Shown here one piece after another: positions 33,687 to 42,862 of a DNA stretch of 64,000 nt. The notes below the pieces were generated by a model that was given only the letters and a program-made list of their open reading frames with translations, had not been told where the DNA came from and made no database searches. The position numbers were made by a program, and so were the translations under genes. Location of the stretch: contig NZ_FXZM01000010.1 of NCBI RefSeq assembly GCF_900169175.1, positions 62,001-126,000 of the forward strand, in the 5' to 3' direction. Position 1 is the first letter of the stretch. Every line of letters starts with the position of its first letter. Source of the DNA: Brevibacterium jeotgali (lineage in GTDB: Bacteria; Actinomycetota; Actinomycetes; Actinomycetales; Brevibacteriaceae).

Positions 33687-36600
33687 ATGAGTGATGACTT
33701 CGTCCACCTCCACGTCCACACCGAGTACTCGATGCTCGACGGGGCGGCCCGTCTGGGCGATCTCATGTCCGCGGTGAATGCGCAGGGTCAGAAGGCTCTT
33801 GCGACCACGGACCATGGCTACCTGTTCGGGGCGTTCGACTTCTGGAGCCAGGCGACCAGCGCCGGGATCAAGCCCATCATCGGCGTCGAGTCCTATGTGA
33901 CACCGGGAACCGCACGGAACGACAAGACCCGTGTGAAGTGGCGGACGGATGAGTCGCAGAAGGGCGACGACCTGTCAGGCGGCGGTGCCTATACGCACAT
34001 GACGATGCTGTCGAAGAACAACACGGGCATGCAGAACCTCTTCCGGGCGTCCTCCATCGCCTCGCTCGACTCCGCGTTCGGCAAATGGCCGCGCATCGAT
34101 CGCGAGCTCCTCAACACATACTCCGAGGGGATCATCGCGACGACCGGGTGCCCCTCGGGCGAGGTGCAGGTCCGACTGCGTCTAGGGCAGTACGAGGAGG
34201 CGAAGCGGGCCGCGGGAGAGTACCGCGAGATCTTCGGCGCGGAGAACTACTTCTGCGAGGTCATGGACCACGGTCTCAGCATCGAGAAGCGCGTTTCGAA
34301 GGACCTTCTGCGGCTGTCGAAGGAGCTCGACATCCCGCTGGTCGCGACGAACGACCTGCACTACACGAACGAGTCGGATGCGAAGGCGCACGAAGCACTG
34401 CTCGCCATCCAGTCGGGTTCGAAGCTGATCGAGCCGACCTATGACCAGGGCGGGTCACGATTCGCGTTCGGCGGCACCGGGTACTACCTCAAATCCGCAG
34501 CAGAGATGCGGCACCTGTTCCGGGAGATCCCGGAAGCGTGCGACAACACGCTGAAGATCGCCGACATGTGCGAGGTGTCGTTCGACACGAGCGCGAACTA
34601 CATGCCGCGATTCCCCACTCCAGAAGGAGAGGACGAGACGTCGTGGCTCCTGAAAGAGGTCGACAGGGGCCTCCACTACCGCTATCCGGGCGGCGTTCCC
34701 GATGAGGCCCGGAGGCGGGCCGACTACGAGATCGACGTCATCGTCGGAATGGGGTTCCCGGGCTACTTCCTCGTCGTCGCCGACTTCATCAACTGGTCGA
34801 AGGACAACGGCATCCGGGTGGGACCCGGGCGGGGTTCCGGCGCCGGTTCGATGGTCGCCTACGCGATGCGCATCACGGACCTCGATCCGCTCACGCACGG
34901 TCTGATCTTCGAGCGCTTCCTCAACCCGGAGCGCGTCTCGATGCCCGACTTCGACGTCGACTTCGATGATCGTCGCCGCGGCGAGGTCATCGAGTACGTG
35001 ACGCGGAAGTACGGGGCCGAGTACGTGGCGATGATCGTCACGTTCGGGACGATCAAGACGAAGCAGGCGCTGAAGGACTCCGCGCGTGTGCTGGGCAAGC
35101 CGTTCAGCATGGGTGAGCACCTCACCAAGGCGCTGCCACCGGCGGCGATGGCCAAGGACATCCCCCTCGCGGACATCGAGGATTCGAAGGCCCCCCGCTA
35201 CAACGAGGCGGGTGAGTTCCGCTCGCTGCTCGAGACCGATCCCGAGGCCCGCGAAGTGTTCGAGACCGCGAAGGGCCTCGAGGGGCTGAAGCGTCAGTGG
35301 GGCGTCCACGCGGCCGGAGTCATCATGTCGTCCGAACCGATCATCGACGTGATCCCGATCATGCGCCGGTTCCAGGACGGCCAGGTCATCACGCAGTTCG
35401 ACTATCCGACGTCCGAGGGCCTGGGCCTCATCAAGATGGACTTCCTGGGTCTGCGCAACCTCACGATCATCTCCGATGCGATCGAGAACATTCGCCTGAA
35501 TCAGGACATCGACCTGGACCTCGAGCAGCTGACCCTCGACGACCCCGCTGCGTACACGCTGCTGTCGCGCGGAGACACGCTGGGCGTCTTCCAGCTGGAC
35601 GGCGGCGGTCTGCAGGGACTTCTGCGCCTCATGCAGCCGGACAACTTCGAGGACATCTCTGCGACCCTGGCGCTGTACCGGCCGGGTCCGATGGGCGCGG
35701 ACTCGCACACGAACTATGCGCTGCGCAAGAACGGGCGCCAGGAGATCACACCGATCCACCCGGAGCTCGAGGAACCGCTCGCGGAGATCCTCAACACGAC
35801 CTACGGCCTCATCATCTACCAGGAGCAGGTGATGGCGATCGCGCAGAAGGTCGCGGGCTACAGCCTGGGCCAGGCGGACATCCTGCGTCGTGCGATGGGC
35901 AAGAAGAAGAAGTCCGAGCTCGACAAGCAGCAGGTGGGGTTCTTCGAGGGGATGAAGTCCAACGGGTTCTCCGAACCTGCCGCGCAGGCGCTGTGGGACA
36001 TCCTGCTCCCCTTCTCCGACTATGCGTTCAACAAGGCCCACTCGGCCGCCTATGGCGTCGTCTCCTACTGGACGGCCTACCTCAAGGCGCATTATCCGGC
36101 CGAGTACATGGCATCGCTCTTGACATCGGTGGGCGACAACAAGGACAAGCTCGCGATCTACCTGGGCGAGTGCCGTCGGCTGCAGATCACGGTCCTGCCG
36201 CCGGACGTCAACGGGTCGCACGCGAACTTCACCCCAGTCGGGAACGACATCCGGTTCGGCATGGGCGCAGTGCGCAACGTGGGGCAGAACGTGGTGGAGG
36301 GCATCGTGGCCGGGCGCCGGGACAAGGGCGACTACACGACGTTCGGCGACTTCCTCGACAAGGTCCCGGCGCACGTGTGCAATAAGCGCACGATCGAATC
36401 GCTCATCAAATCCGGTGCCTTCGACTCACTGGGCGACACCCGCCGTGCACTGGTGGAGGTCCATGAGGAGGCGGTCGACGCTGTCATCGGCGTGAAGCGT
36501 CAGGAGGCGCACGGCCAGTTCGACCTCTTCGCGGGACTGGGAGGTGACGACGACTCGGAGCCCGCCTTCACGGTGCCCGTACCGGAGAGGCCGGAGTGGG

Positions 36601-37241
36601 ACAAGAAGGAGAAGCTCGCGTTCGAACGCGAGATGATCGGGCTCTACGTCTCGGATCACCCCCTCAACGGCCTCGAAGGCGTCCTGGCCGCGGAGGCCGA
36701 GGCCTCCATCGCCGAACTCATCGACCCGGAGCGGGGGCGGCCCGACGGGGCGCAGGTGACGATCTGCGGGATGATCACCGGCGTGCAGCGGAAGGTGTCG
36801 AAGAACAGCGGCAGGCCCTACGGCATCGTGACGGTCGAAGATCTCGAGGCGTCTATAGAGGTCATGTTCTTCGGCGACTCCTATGAACCGGTGGCGGGGA
36901 TCCTCACGACGGACCTCGTCATCGCCGTGACGGGTCGTGTCCGGACGTCCGACGACAGGCCGACGAGCATGATGGCCCAGTCGATGACGCTTCCGGACGT
37001 CACGGATCCGGCGGACCGCCCGCTCTCGATCACCATTCCGTGGGAGCGGTGCACGACCCCCGTGGTGGAGAGGCTGGGCTCCGTCCTCGAATCCCATCGT
37101 GGAACGACGGATGTGCATCTCACGCTCGTCCAGTCCGGCCGGCGATGCGTCATGCGGCTCGACCGCACATTTCGGGTGGACATGGGCCCGAGCCTGTTCG
37201 GCGACCTCAAGGCACTGCTGGGACCCAACTGCCTGCGCTGA
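33687..37241 (+). CDS. dnaE: DNA polymerase III alpha subunit (replicative)
   Basis: An 1184-residue catalytic subunit of the replicative polymerase. The N-terminal PHP domain opens FVHLHVHTEYSMLDGAARL, a likely proofreading exonuclease in actinobacteria. The polymerase palm has MPDFDVDFDDRRRGEVIEY with catalytic D423 and D425; GPGRGSGAGSMVAYA and LGVFQLDGGGLQGLL follow. An OB-fold region (VTICGMITGVQRKVSK) lies near residue 1025. No intein is present. ATG 33687 follows AGGAAGAG; ATG 33651 is in frame but has no ribosome site. Length and family motifs indicate DnaE1 rather than the mutagenic DnaE2. Confidence 0.95.
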   Translation: MSDDFVHLHVHTEYSMLDGAARLGDLMSAVNAQGQKALATTDHGYLFGAFDFWSQATSAGIKPIIGVESYVTPGTARNDKTRVKWRTDESQKGDDLSGGGAYTHMTMLSKNNTGMQNLFRASSIASLDSAFGKWPRIDRELLNTYSEGIIATTGCPSGEVQVRLRLGQYEEAKRAAGEYREIFGAENYFCEVMDHGLSIEKRVSKDLLRLSKELDIPLVATNDLHYTNESDAKAHEALLAIQSGSKLIEPTYDQGGSRFAFGGTGYYLKSAAEMRHLFREIPEACDNTLKIADMCEVSFDTSANYMPRFPTPEGEDETSWLLKEVDRGLHYRYPGGVPDEARRRADYEIDVIVGMGFPGYFLVVADFINWSKDNGIRVGPGRGSGAGSMVAYAMRITDLDPLTHGLIFERFLNPERVSMPDFDVDFDDRRRGEVIEYVTRKYGAEYVAMIVTFGTIKTKQALKDSARVLGKPFSMGEHLTKALPPAAMAKDIPLADIEDSKAPRYNEAGEFRSLLETDPEAREVFETAKGLEGLKRQWGVHAAGVIMSSEPIIDVIPIMRRFQDGQVITQFDYPTSEGLGLIKMDFLGLRNLTIISDAIENIRLNQDIDLDLEQLTLDDPAAYTLLSRGDTLGVFQLDGGGLQGLLRLMQPDNFEDISATLALYRPGPMGADSHTNYALRKNGRQEITPIHPELEEPLAEILNTTYGLIIYQEQVMAIAQKVAGYSLGQADILRRAMGKKKKSELDKQQVGFFEGMKSNGFSEPAAQALWDILLPFSDYAFNKAHSAAYGVVSYWTAYLKAHYPAEYMASLLTSVGDNKDKLAIYLGECRRLQITVLPPDVNGSHANFTPVGNDIRFGMGAVRNVGQNVVEGIVAGRRDKGDYTTFGDFLDKVPAHVCNKRTIESLIKSGAFDSLGDTRRALVEVHEEAVDAVIGVKRQEAHGQFDLFAGLGGDDDSEPAFTVPVPERPEWDKKEKLAFEREMIGLYVSDHPLNGLEGVLAAEAEASIAELIDPERGRPDGAQVTICGMITGVQRKVSKNSGRPYGIVTVEDLEASIEVMFFGDSYEPVAGILTTDLVIAVTGRVRTSDDRPTSMMAQSMTLPDVTDPADRPLSITIPWERCTTPVVERLGSVLESHRGTTDVHLTLVQSGRRCVMRLDRTFRVDMGPSLFGDLKALLGPNCLR

Positions 37242-37257
37242 GTCGGAGAGCGGACAC

Positions 37258-37263
37258 TAGGAT
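37258..37263 (+). promoter_or_regulatory. -10 element of leaderless hisD
   Basis: TAGGAT is followed by 7 nt and GTG 37271. This layout decides the hisD start against ATG 37262, which would lie inside the -10. Confidence 0.5.
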
Positions 37264-37270
37264 GGACGTC

Positions 37271-38629
37271 GTGGACACGCTCGAGAACATCCCCCTCATC
37301 GACCTGCGCGGAACCGCGCTCGATCGCCGCACGCTGCGGTCCCGTCTGCCGCGGGCGACGGCCGAGCAGAACGCACCGCTCGAGGCTGTTCGACCGCTTC
37401 TGGACGACATCCGCGATCGCGGCCGTGCCGCGGTCGCGGATGCCGCTGCGCGCTTCGACGGCGCGACGTCCGGGAGGTTCCGCGTCCCCGCCGCCGCACT
37501 GTCGGAGGCGGTGGAGACCCTCGATCCCGCCGTGCGACTGGGACTGGAGGAGGCGATCCGGCGGGTGCGCACGGTGTCCGCCGCAGAGGTCCCCGCACCG
37601 CGGACGACCTCCGTCGCAGACGGTGCGTCCATCACCACACGGCATCTGCCCGCTGACCGCGTGGGCCTCTACGTGCCCGGCGGTCTCGCGGTCTACCCCT
37701 CCTCCGTCGTCATGAACACGGTGCCTGCGCAGGAGGCCGGCGTCCGGTCGATCGCGATCGCCTCGCCTCCGCAGTCGGCCACCGGCCTGCCGCACCCCAC
37801 CGTGCTCGCGGCGGCCCACCTCTTGGGCGTCGACGAGGTATGGGCCATCGGCGGTGCGCAGGCCATCGGAGCCTTCGCATTCGGGTTCGCCGATCTGGAC
37901 GGCGAGCTCGGCACCGAGGAGTCGCTGGAGCCGGTCGACATCATCACCGGGCCGGGGAACGCATACGTCGCGACTGCCAAGGCCCTGGTGCGCGAGCACG
38001 TCGGGATCGACGCGGTAGCCGGACCGACGGAGATCATCGTCCTGGCGGATGCGGCCGCGGACCCCGTCTTCATCGCCGCGGATCTCATCAGCCAGGCGGA
38101 GCACGACCCCCTCGCCGCCGCAGTGCTGGTGACCGAGTCCTCGTCGCTCGCCCAGGCAGTCGACTCGCACCTGGGCGCGCGGACCGCTGCGGCCGAGCAC
38201 TCGGAGCGGATCAGGACAAGCCTCGCCGGGCCGCAGTCGGGCATCGTCCTCGTGGACTCGCTGGACGCAGGGATCGCCGTCGTCAACGCGTATGCGGGGG
38301 AGCACGTCGAGCTCCACGTCGCGGACGCCCAGGACGTCGCCGGGCGCATCGTCAATGGTGGAGCGGTGTTCGTGGGCGCTCACACGCCCGTCGCACTGGG
38401 TGACTACATCGCGGGATCGAATCACGTGCTCCCGACGATGGGAACGGCCGCGTTCGGCGACTGCCTCTCCGTGCACGCCTTCCTGCGCGTGAGTCAGGTG
38501 GTCGACTACACGAGGGATGCTCTCGCCGAGGTCGCGGACCACATCACCGCACTCGCGTCCGCGGAGCGACTCCCGGCCCACGGTGAGTCGATCTCCGTGC
38601 GATTCGCCGATGAAGCCCGGGAGGCCTGA
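37271..38629 (+). CDS. hisD: Histidinol dehydrogenase
   Basis: A 452-residue NAD- and zinc-dependent enzyme that oxidises L-histidinol to L-histidine in two steps. The signatures GLYVPGGLAVYPSSVVM, WAIGGAQAIGAFAFG, ITGPGNAYVATAK and LISQAEHDPLAAAVLVT (zinc ligands Q and H) are present, as is GDYIAGSNHVLPT with the catalytic His. The start is chosen as GTG 37271 because a TAGGAT -10 lies 7 nt upstream; ATG 37262 gives three more residues. No other his gene lies nearby in the window, so in this genome hisD may be separate from, or at the edge of, the rest of the pathway. nrdR follows after 3 nt. Confidence 0.94.
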   Translation: MDTLENIPLIDLRGTALDRRTLRSRLPRATAEQNAPLEAVRPLLDDIRDRGRAAVADAAARFDGATSGRFRVPAAALSEAVETLDPAVRLGLEEAIRRVRTVSAAEVPAPRTTSVADGASITTRHLPADRVGLYVPGGLAVYPSSVVMNTVPAQEAGVRSIAIASPPQSATGLPHPTVLAAAHLLGVDEVWAIGGAQAIGAFAFGFADLDGELGTEESLEPVDIITGPGNAYVATAKALVREHVGIDAVAGPTEIIVLADAAADPVFIAADLISQAEHDPLAAAVLVTESSSLAQAVDSHLGARTAAAEHSERIRTSLAGPQSGIVLVDSLDAGIAVVNAYAGEHVELHVADAQDVAGRIVNGGAVFVGAHTPVALGDYIAGSNHVLPTMGTAAFGDCLSVHAFLRVSQVVDYTRDALAEVADHITALASAERLPAHGESISVRFADEAREA

Positions 38630-38632
38630 GCC

Positions 38633-39106
38633 GTGCACTGTCCCTTCTGTCGCCACCCGGATTCGCGCGTCGTCGATTCCCGCACCGCGGAGGACGGTTC
38701 CTCGATCCGTCGGCGCCGTCAGTGCCCGCAGTGCAACCGCCGATTCACGACCATGGAGGCGACAAGCCTCGCGGTGATCAAGAGGTCAGGCGTCTCCGAG
38801 GAGTTCTCACGCCAGAAGATCGTCACCGGAGTGCGCAAGGCCTGTCAGGGACGCCCTGTGAACGACGATGACCTGGCAAAGCTCGCCCAGCGGGTGGAGG
38901 AGAAGATCCGCGGTCTGGGCGTCGCGGAGATCGATGCGGACGAGGTCGGGCTGGCCATCCTGGAGCCGCTGCGTGCACTGGACCAGATCGCGTACCTGCG
39001 GTTCGCCAGCGTCTACCAGGGATTCGACACGCTGGAGGACTTCGAATCCGCGATCGCTTCGCTGCGACGTGATGCAGAGGCGGCAGGATCAGGTCCCGCG
39101 TCCTGA
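38633..39106 (+). CDS. nrdR: Ribonucleotide reductase regulator NrdR
   Basis: A 157-residue ATP/dATP-sensing repressor of ribonucleotide reductase genes. The N-terminal zinc ribbon has CPFC (C3, C6) and CPQC (C31, C34); an ATP-cone domain (about 49-139) follows with [16 protein letters not shown] and [15 protein letters not shown]. It starts with GTG 3 nt after hisD, so it is co-transcribed with it. No ribonucleotide reductase gene is in the window. Its 3' end carries half of a near-perfect 15-bp repeat (CAGGTCCCGCNTCCT) whose second copy is just after the stop (bases 39089-39125). Confidence 0.95.
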   Translation: MHCPFCRHPDSRVVDSRTAEDGSSIRRRRQCPQCNRRFTTMEATSLAVIKRSGVSEEFSRQKIVTGVRKACQGRPVNDDDLAKLAQRVEEKIRGLGVAEIDADEVGLAILEPLRALDQIAYLRFASVYQGFDTLEDFESAIASLRRDAEAAGSGPAS

Positions 39107-39323
39107 GGGCAGGTCCCGCTTCCTCGAGCGCACACCTCGCCTGACGCCGCGCACTGGGGCAGGGAGACCGCCCTCCCAGCACACGCATCCCGGGCCGTGG
39201 AGACAGGCCGGCTCAGGTCAGTGTCCGTGCTGTTCAGAGGCCCCAGGGCGATCTTCTGCGGCGGTTCGCGGACGACGGTGCGCCGGAGTTCGAAAGAATT
39301 GCGCGACGGACGCGACATATGTG

Positions 39324-39329
39324 TAAGAT
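39324..39329 (+). promoter_or_regulatory. -10 element pointing into a noncoding region
   Basis: TAAGAT, preceded at 19 nt by TTGCGC (39299-39304). Downstream there is no sense gene on this strand, only two hairpins and then the antisense 3' end of the helicase gene. Confidence 0.45.
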
Positions 39330-39335
39330 GACAAC

Positions 39336-39403
39336 TGCGCACCGACGGTGCGCCCGCCGCCGGCGGCATCGGAGGGGAAGCCGACGCCGCCGGCGGTCTT
39401 CAT
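39336..39403 (+). ncRNA. Candidate small RNA downstream of nrdR
   Basis: A compact unit: predicted start near 39333-39336, hairpin GCGCACC/GGTGCGC with a 3-nt loop (39337-39353), then a 16-bp stem with one mismatch, CCGCCGGCGGCATCGG / CCGACGCCGCCGGCGG (39357-39396, 8-nt loop), followed by TCTTCATT. This is the shape of a short RNA with its own terminator. Alternatively the second hairpin is only the terminator of the leftward helicase gene, whose stop is at 39404. The rest of the gap (39107-39298) shows no gene. Known actinobacterial RNAs such as 6C do not match what I can see. Confidence 0.35.
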
Positions 39404-41698
39404 TCATCCCGCTGTGACGTCCGCTTCCGGTCCTGTCTCGGTGAAGTGCTCGTCGAGCACGGACGGGTTCGCGGCGAGGATCGTCAGCCGGGACGTCGAG
39501 CGCGTGAGTGCGACATACAGCGCACCGATACCCGCGTCCGTCGATCGATCGCCTGTCGGATCCGCCTGCACTGGGGCGATGAGCGTCGGCTCTGCCACGA
39601 TGACGGAGTCGAACTCGAGGCCCTTCGCATCGTACGGAGTGAGCACGGCGATCCGATGATCGATCGCGGTGGGGCCGAATCCCACATCCTCGAGCACGTC
39701 CGACGATCGCTCCTGCGCCGACTCCGCAGCGATGGCATGCTCGACCAGCTCCATCAGGCCCTCGGGCACGATGACGGCCACGCGGCCGCCGTCCACTGCC
39801 GCAGCCTCCTCCCGGATGCTCGCGGGCATGTCCTCCACGAGCGACTGCACAGAGCCGTAGTGCCGCCGCGTGGGTGCCTCGTCGCCTTCCCGCACTGCTT
39901 CAGGAAGTGTGAGGGCCGGGAACCGGGCGGCGAGGAGGGCATTGGCGGGCCCCATGATCGAGCGCGGTGTCCGGTACGACACGGTGAGCTCCTCGAGGCC
40001 GAAGCGATCACCGACATGCGGATCCAGGACTGAGTGCCACGTGCGGCCGGCATCCGTCGCGGACGCCTGGGCGAGGTCCCCGACGAGGGTCGCGGACTTG
40101 CTGGGGACCCGACGGAACAGGAGGCGGAGCTGCATGGGGGAGAGCTCCTGGGCCTCATCGGCGACGAGGTGGCCGAACGTCCACTCCCGGTCATGGGCCG
40201 CACGGTCCGAGACCTCACCCGCCGCCGCGGTCTCCCTGTACCGCTGGGCGAGCTGCTGAGGAGAGACCCAGGTGCCCGTTTCCGTCATGTCGACGACCGC
40301 CTCGGCGTACTCGACCTCCGGGTCCTGCCCACGGTCGGCCGGGACTCCGTCGGTGCCGATCAGCTCTGCGATCTCGTCGAGGAGTGGGACGTCCTCGACG
40401 GTGAGGGGTGCGCCCTTGGGACGGTGCAGGACGTCGATCTCCGCTGCGGAGAGGACACCCCGCGAGGCGGCGGCGAGTCGGTGGCGCTTCGAGAGCAGCG
40501 CGTCGAGCACTCCTGCGGGGGTGAGCGGCAGCCAGCACAGGTTCACCGCGATGCGCACATCGCGCGAGGCGCGCAGATCCTCGAGGAACTCAGGTAGGCG
40601 CTCTCCGGGGGTGTCGAGGCCCTGTGCGCGTGCCAGCTCCTCCGCCAGGGACCGCAGCAGCACCTGGACGAAGACGGTGCGGGCGTCATTGTGGCTGTCG
40701 TCGGTCCGGCGCGCGCGTTCGCGGGCTGTCCGCACGTCCGCCGGCCGCAGCGTGACCGCGTACGGTCCGACCCCCAGACGCTGCTCCTCGGTGGGCACTC
40801 GCTGATAGGAGCGGACCATCCTGCGCACGACGTCGGCCATCCGCAGGTCGCCCTTCACTGCTGCGGTGTCGGGCGCATCGCGCAGGGCCGTGTCGACACC
40901 GGGCATGAGCTGTCCCGGTGTGAGGAGCACAGCACCTGTCTCGCCCAACGACGGGAGCACTCGTTCGATGTACCGCAGGAACACCGGGGACGGTCCAATG
41001 AGGAGTACGCCCGACTTCGCGATGCGCTCACGGTGCCGATAGAGGAGATAGGCCGCACGGTGGAGCGCGACGGCTGTCTTCCCGGTGCCCGGACCACCCT
41101 GGACGACGAGGGTCCCGGCCAGGTCGCGGCGGATGATCCGATCCTGCTCCGACTGGATCGTGGCGACGATGTCGCCCATGCGGCCCGTGCGGCGCGCGTC
41201 CAGGGACGCCATGAGCGCCCCTTCGCCCTGCAGCCGGGAGCGTTCGTCCTCGTCGAGCCCCTCGAGGTCGAGCACGTCGTCCTCGACGCCCGTCACGGTC
41301 CGGGCACGGGTGGCGACATGCCGCCGTCGGACCAGACCGCTGGGCTCGGCCGCCGTGGCGCGGTAGAACGGTTCGGATGCGGGCGCACGCCAATCCATGA
41401 GCAGCTGTGAGCGGTCTGGAGCGGAGAGACCGATGCGTCCGATGTATATCGTCTCGCCATCAGCAGCATCGATGCGACCGAAGCACAGGCCCTCCTCTGC
41501 CGACTGATAGCGGATCAGGGTGTCTTCGTACATCGTCGCGAAGGCATCGCGCTCGGACCGGTTCTGGTGGTGACCGCCCACCTTCGACCTGCGCACCGTC
41601 GACAGGGACTCGCGCGTCTCCGCACGCAGATCGTCGAGGCGGGCGTACAGGGTGTCGATCTGCGCCTGCTCGTGCGCGATCTCGCTTCGCTCAGTCAT
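39404..41698 (-). CDS. HelD-like superfamily 1 helicase / RNA polymerase recycling factor
   Basis: A 764-residue UvrD-like ATPase related to HelD/HelR, proteins that strip stalled RNA polymerase from DNA and, in some actinobacteria, give rifampicin tolerance. The N-terminal arm (about 1-60) is helical with a coiled-coil look and the RRSKVGGHHQN segment; the family GRIG and MDWRAPASEPFYRA motifs precede Walker A GGPGTGKTAVALHRAAYLLY (from 201). Helicase motifs LVADEAQELSPMQLRLLFRR, TLVGDLAQA and YDAKGLEFDSVIV follow. ATG 41698 has AAAGG upstream; a longer frame to 41737 is less likely. I see no rifamycin-associated inverted repeat upstream, so HelR-type induction is not supported. Confidence 0.85.
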   Translation of the reverse strand: MTERSEIAHEQAQIDTLYARLDDLRAETRESLSTVRRSKVGGHHQNRSERDAFATMYEDTLIRYQSAEEGLCFGRIDAADGETIYIGRIGLSAPDRSQLLMDWRAPASEPFYRATAAEPSGLVRRRHVATRARTVTGVEDDVLDLEGLDEDERSRLQGEGALMASLDARRTGRMGDIVATIQSEQDRIIRRDLAGTLVVQGGPGTGKTAVALHRAAYLLYRHRERIAKSGVLLIGPSPVFLRYIERVLPSLGETGAVLLTPGQLMPGVDTALRDAPDTAAVKGDLRMADVVRRMVRSYQRVPTEEQRLGVGPYAVTLRPADVRTARERARRTDDSHNDARTVFVQVLLRSLAEELARAQGLDTPGERLPEFLEDLRASRDVRIAVNLCWLPLTPAGVLDALLSKRHRLAAASRGVLSAAEIDVLHRPKGAPLTVEDVPLLDEIAELIGTDGVPADRGQDPEVEYAEAVVDMTETGTWVSPQQLAQRYRETAAAGEVSDRAAHDREWTFGHLVADEAQELSPMQLRLLFRRVPSKSATLVGDLAQASATDAGRTWHSVLDPHVGDRFGLEELTVSYRTPRSIMGPANALLAARFPALTLPEAVREGDEAPTRRHYGSVQSLVEDMPASIREEAAAVDGGRVAVIVPEGLMELVEHAIAAESAQERSSDVLEDVGFGPTAIDHRIAVLTPYDAKGLEFDSVIVAEPTLIAPVQADPTGDRSTDAGIGALYVALTRSTSRLTILAANPSVLDEHFTETGPEADVTAG

Positions 41699-41847
41699 GT
41701 CGCCTTTCTGAGATGTGGGCAATCCATTATGGCGCATCCGCGGCCCGGAAGCGTGCAGCGAGGCCCGATGCAGTCAGGAGTTCGCCCGGACGTCACCTGG
41801 TGGTGAGGCGATCGCGCGCTGGAGAGGTCGCCGCGCGCGGCATGTCG

Positions 41848-42669
41848 TCACCGACGGGCGTGCGCCGGTCCCAGGTGCGACATGAGCTCGACGCCGGACC
41901 GGACGGATGCTCCGTCGCCTCGGACCAGCGACTCGACGGCCCGGGCGTCGATCGGGTCGTGGGCCGCGGCGACGACCACGTTGCCGCGTCGCCGCCGGCG
42001 GAACTGTGTGGGGTCGACGACGGCGAGCACGTGGGAGAAGCGCGTGCGCAGGCCCTCGATCTCGGACCGGAGAGCCGTTCGATCCGCGTGATCCGCGACA
42101 TTCGCGATGTAGGCTCCGTGAGGCCCGAGCGCCGCGTGCACCCCGTCGAACCATGCGGACGACGACAGTGCGTCCGGGGTGGTGTCTCCCGCGAACGCGT
42201 CGCGGACGATGAGGTCGATGCTGTTCGGACGGAAGCGCGTGATCTCCTGGGCGCCGTCAGCTGCGCGGATCGCAAGGGCAGGCGAGCGCGGCAGATCGAG
42301 GTTCGCGCGCACCCAGTCTGCGAGAGCCGCATCGACCTCGACGACCGTCTGGCGCGATCCGGGCCTGATCGCGTCGAGATGACGGGGGAGCGCGCAGGCC
42401 GCTCCGCCGATGTGGACGGCGCGCACCGATCGTCCCGCGGGAAGAGCGGAGGCGGTGAGATGGGCCATCCAGCGCAGGTACTCGAAGTCCAGGACCCGAG
42501 GGTCGTCCGAACGGTAGGGCGACGAGGGGACGCCGTTCAGGGTGAGTACGTAGGCGTGCGGATCGCCCGGCACGGCGTCGAAGGATGCGGTTCCCGTATC
42601 GGCGGGGACGGGCCCTGTCAGAGGGGAGAGCGGGGCCCGGGACCCGGACCGAGCGCGACGAGCGGACAT
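41848..42669 (-). CDS. Spermidine synthase-like SAM-binding protein
   Basis: A 273-residue soluble protein of the spermine/spermidine synthase superfamily. The nucleotide-binding core has VHIGGAACALPRHLDA (glycine loop) and QTVVEVDAALADW (acidic residue at the second strand end), then DLIVRDAFAGDTTP, where polyamine synthases keep the catalytic aspartate. No N-terminal membrane part is present, unlike the fused actinobacterial versions. Whether it makes polyamines or methylates something is not decidable. The ATG follows TACTCT by 6 nt and is probably leaderless; an upstream frame extension lacks family similarity. Confidence 0.75.
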   Translation of the reverse strand: MSARRARSGSRAPLSPLTGPVPADTGTASFDAVPGDPHAYVLTLNGVPSSPYRSDDPRVLDFEYLRWMAHLTASALPAGRSVRAVHIGGAACALPRHLDAIRPGSRQTVVEVDAALADWVRANLDLPRSPALAIRAADGAQEITRFRPNSIDLIVRDAFAGDTTPDALSSSAWFDGVHAALGPHGAYIANVADHADRTALRSEIEGLRTRFSHVLAVVDPTQFRRRRRGNVVVAAAHDPIDARAVESLVRGDGASVRSGVELMSHLGPAHARR

Positions 42670-42675
42670 CGGACC

Positions 42676-42681
42676 AGAGTA
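42676..42681 (-). promoter_or_regulatory. -10 element of the spermidine synthase-like gene
   Basis: Minus-strand TACTCT, 6 nt (GGTCCG), then ATG 42669: a leaderless layout. It lies in the 193-bp gap to the divergent DUF4192 gene, where nothing else is evident. Confidence 0.5.
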
Positions 42682-42862
42682 GTCGCTGTCCACCGCCGGA
42701 GAACCGACGGCCTCAGCGAGCCGCGGGCGGGGCAGCGGTGCGTCACAGGCTCGCACCGCCGCGATCGATCCGTGCGCACAGAGCCCGGTGGACTGAGAGA
42801 GCGCGCTCCACAGCTCACTCCGGGGACTGGCTGCGGCGCACGCGGCGGAATGGACTGCGGCC

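Noticed and set aside
38627-39106. nrdR next to lexA or ribonucleotide reductase genes
   Set aside because: Such neighbours are common in Actinobacteria, but none is encoded within the window on either strand.
39089-39125. 15-bp direct repeat at the nrdR 3' end as an attachment site
   Set aside because: The repeat has one mismatch, the copies are only 24 bp apart, and no integrase or tRNA lies nearby; a small tandem duplication explains it better.
41699-41800. Rifamycin-associated element upstream of the HelD-like gene
   Set aside because: I looked for the long GC-rich inverted repeat that precedes inducible helR genes and found none; only a CATAAT-type -10 on the minus strand is visible.
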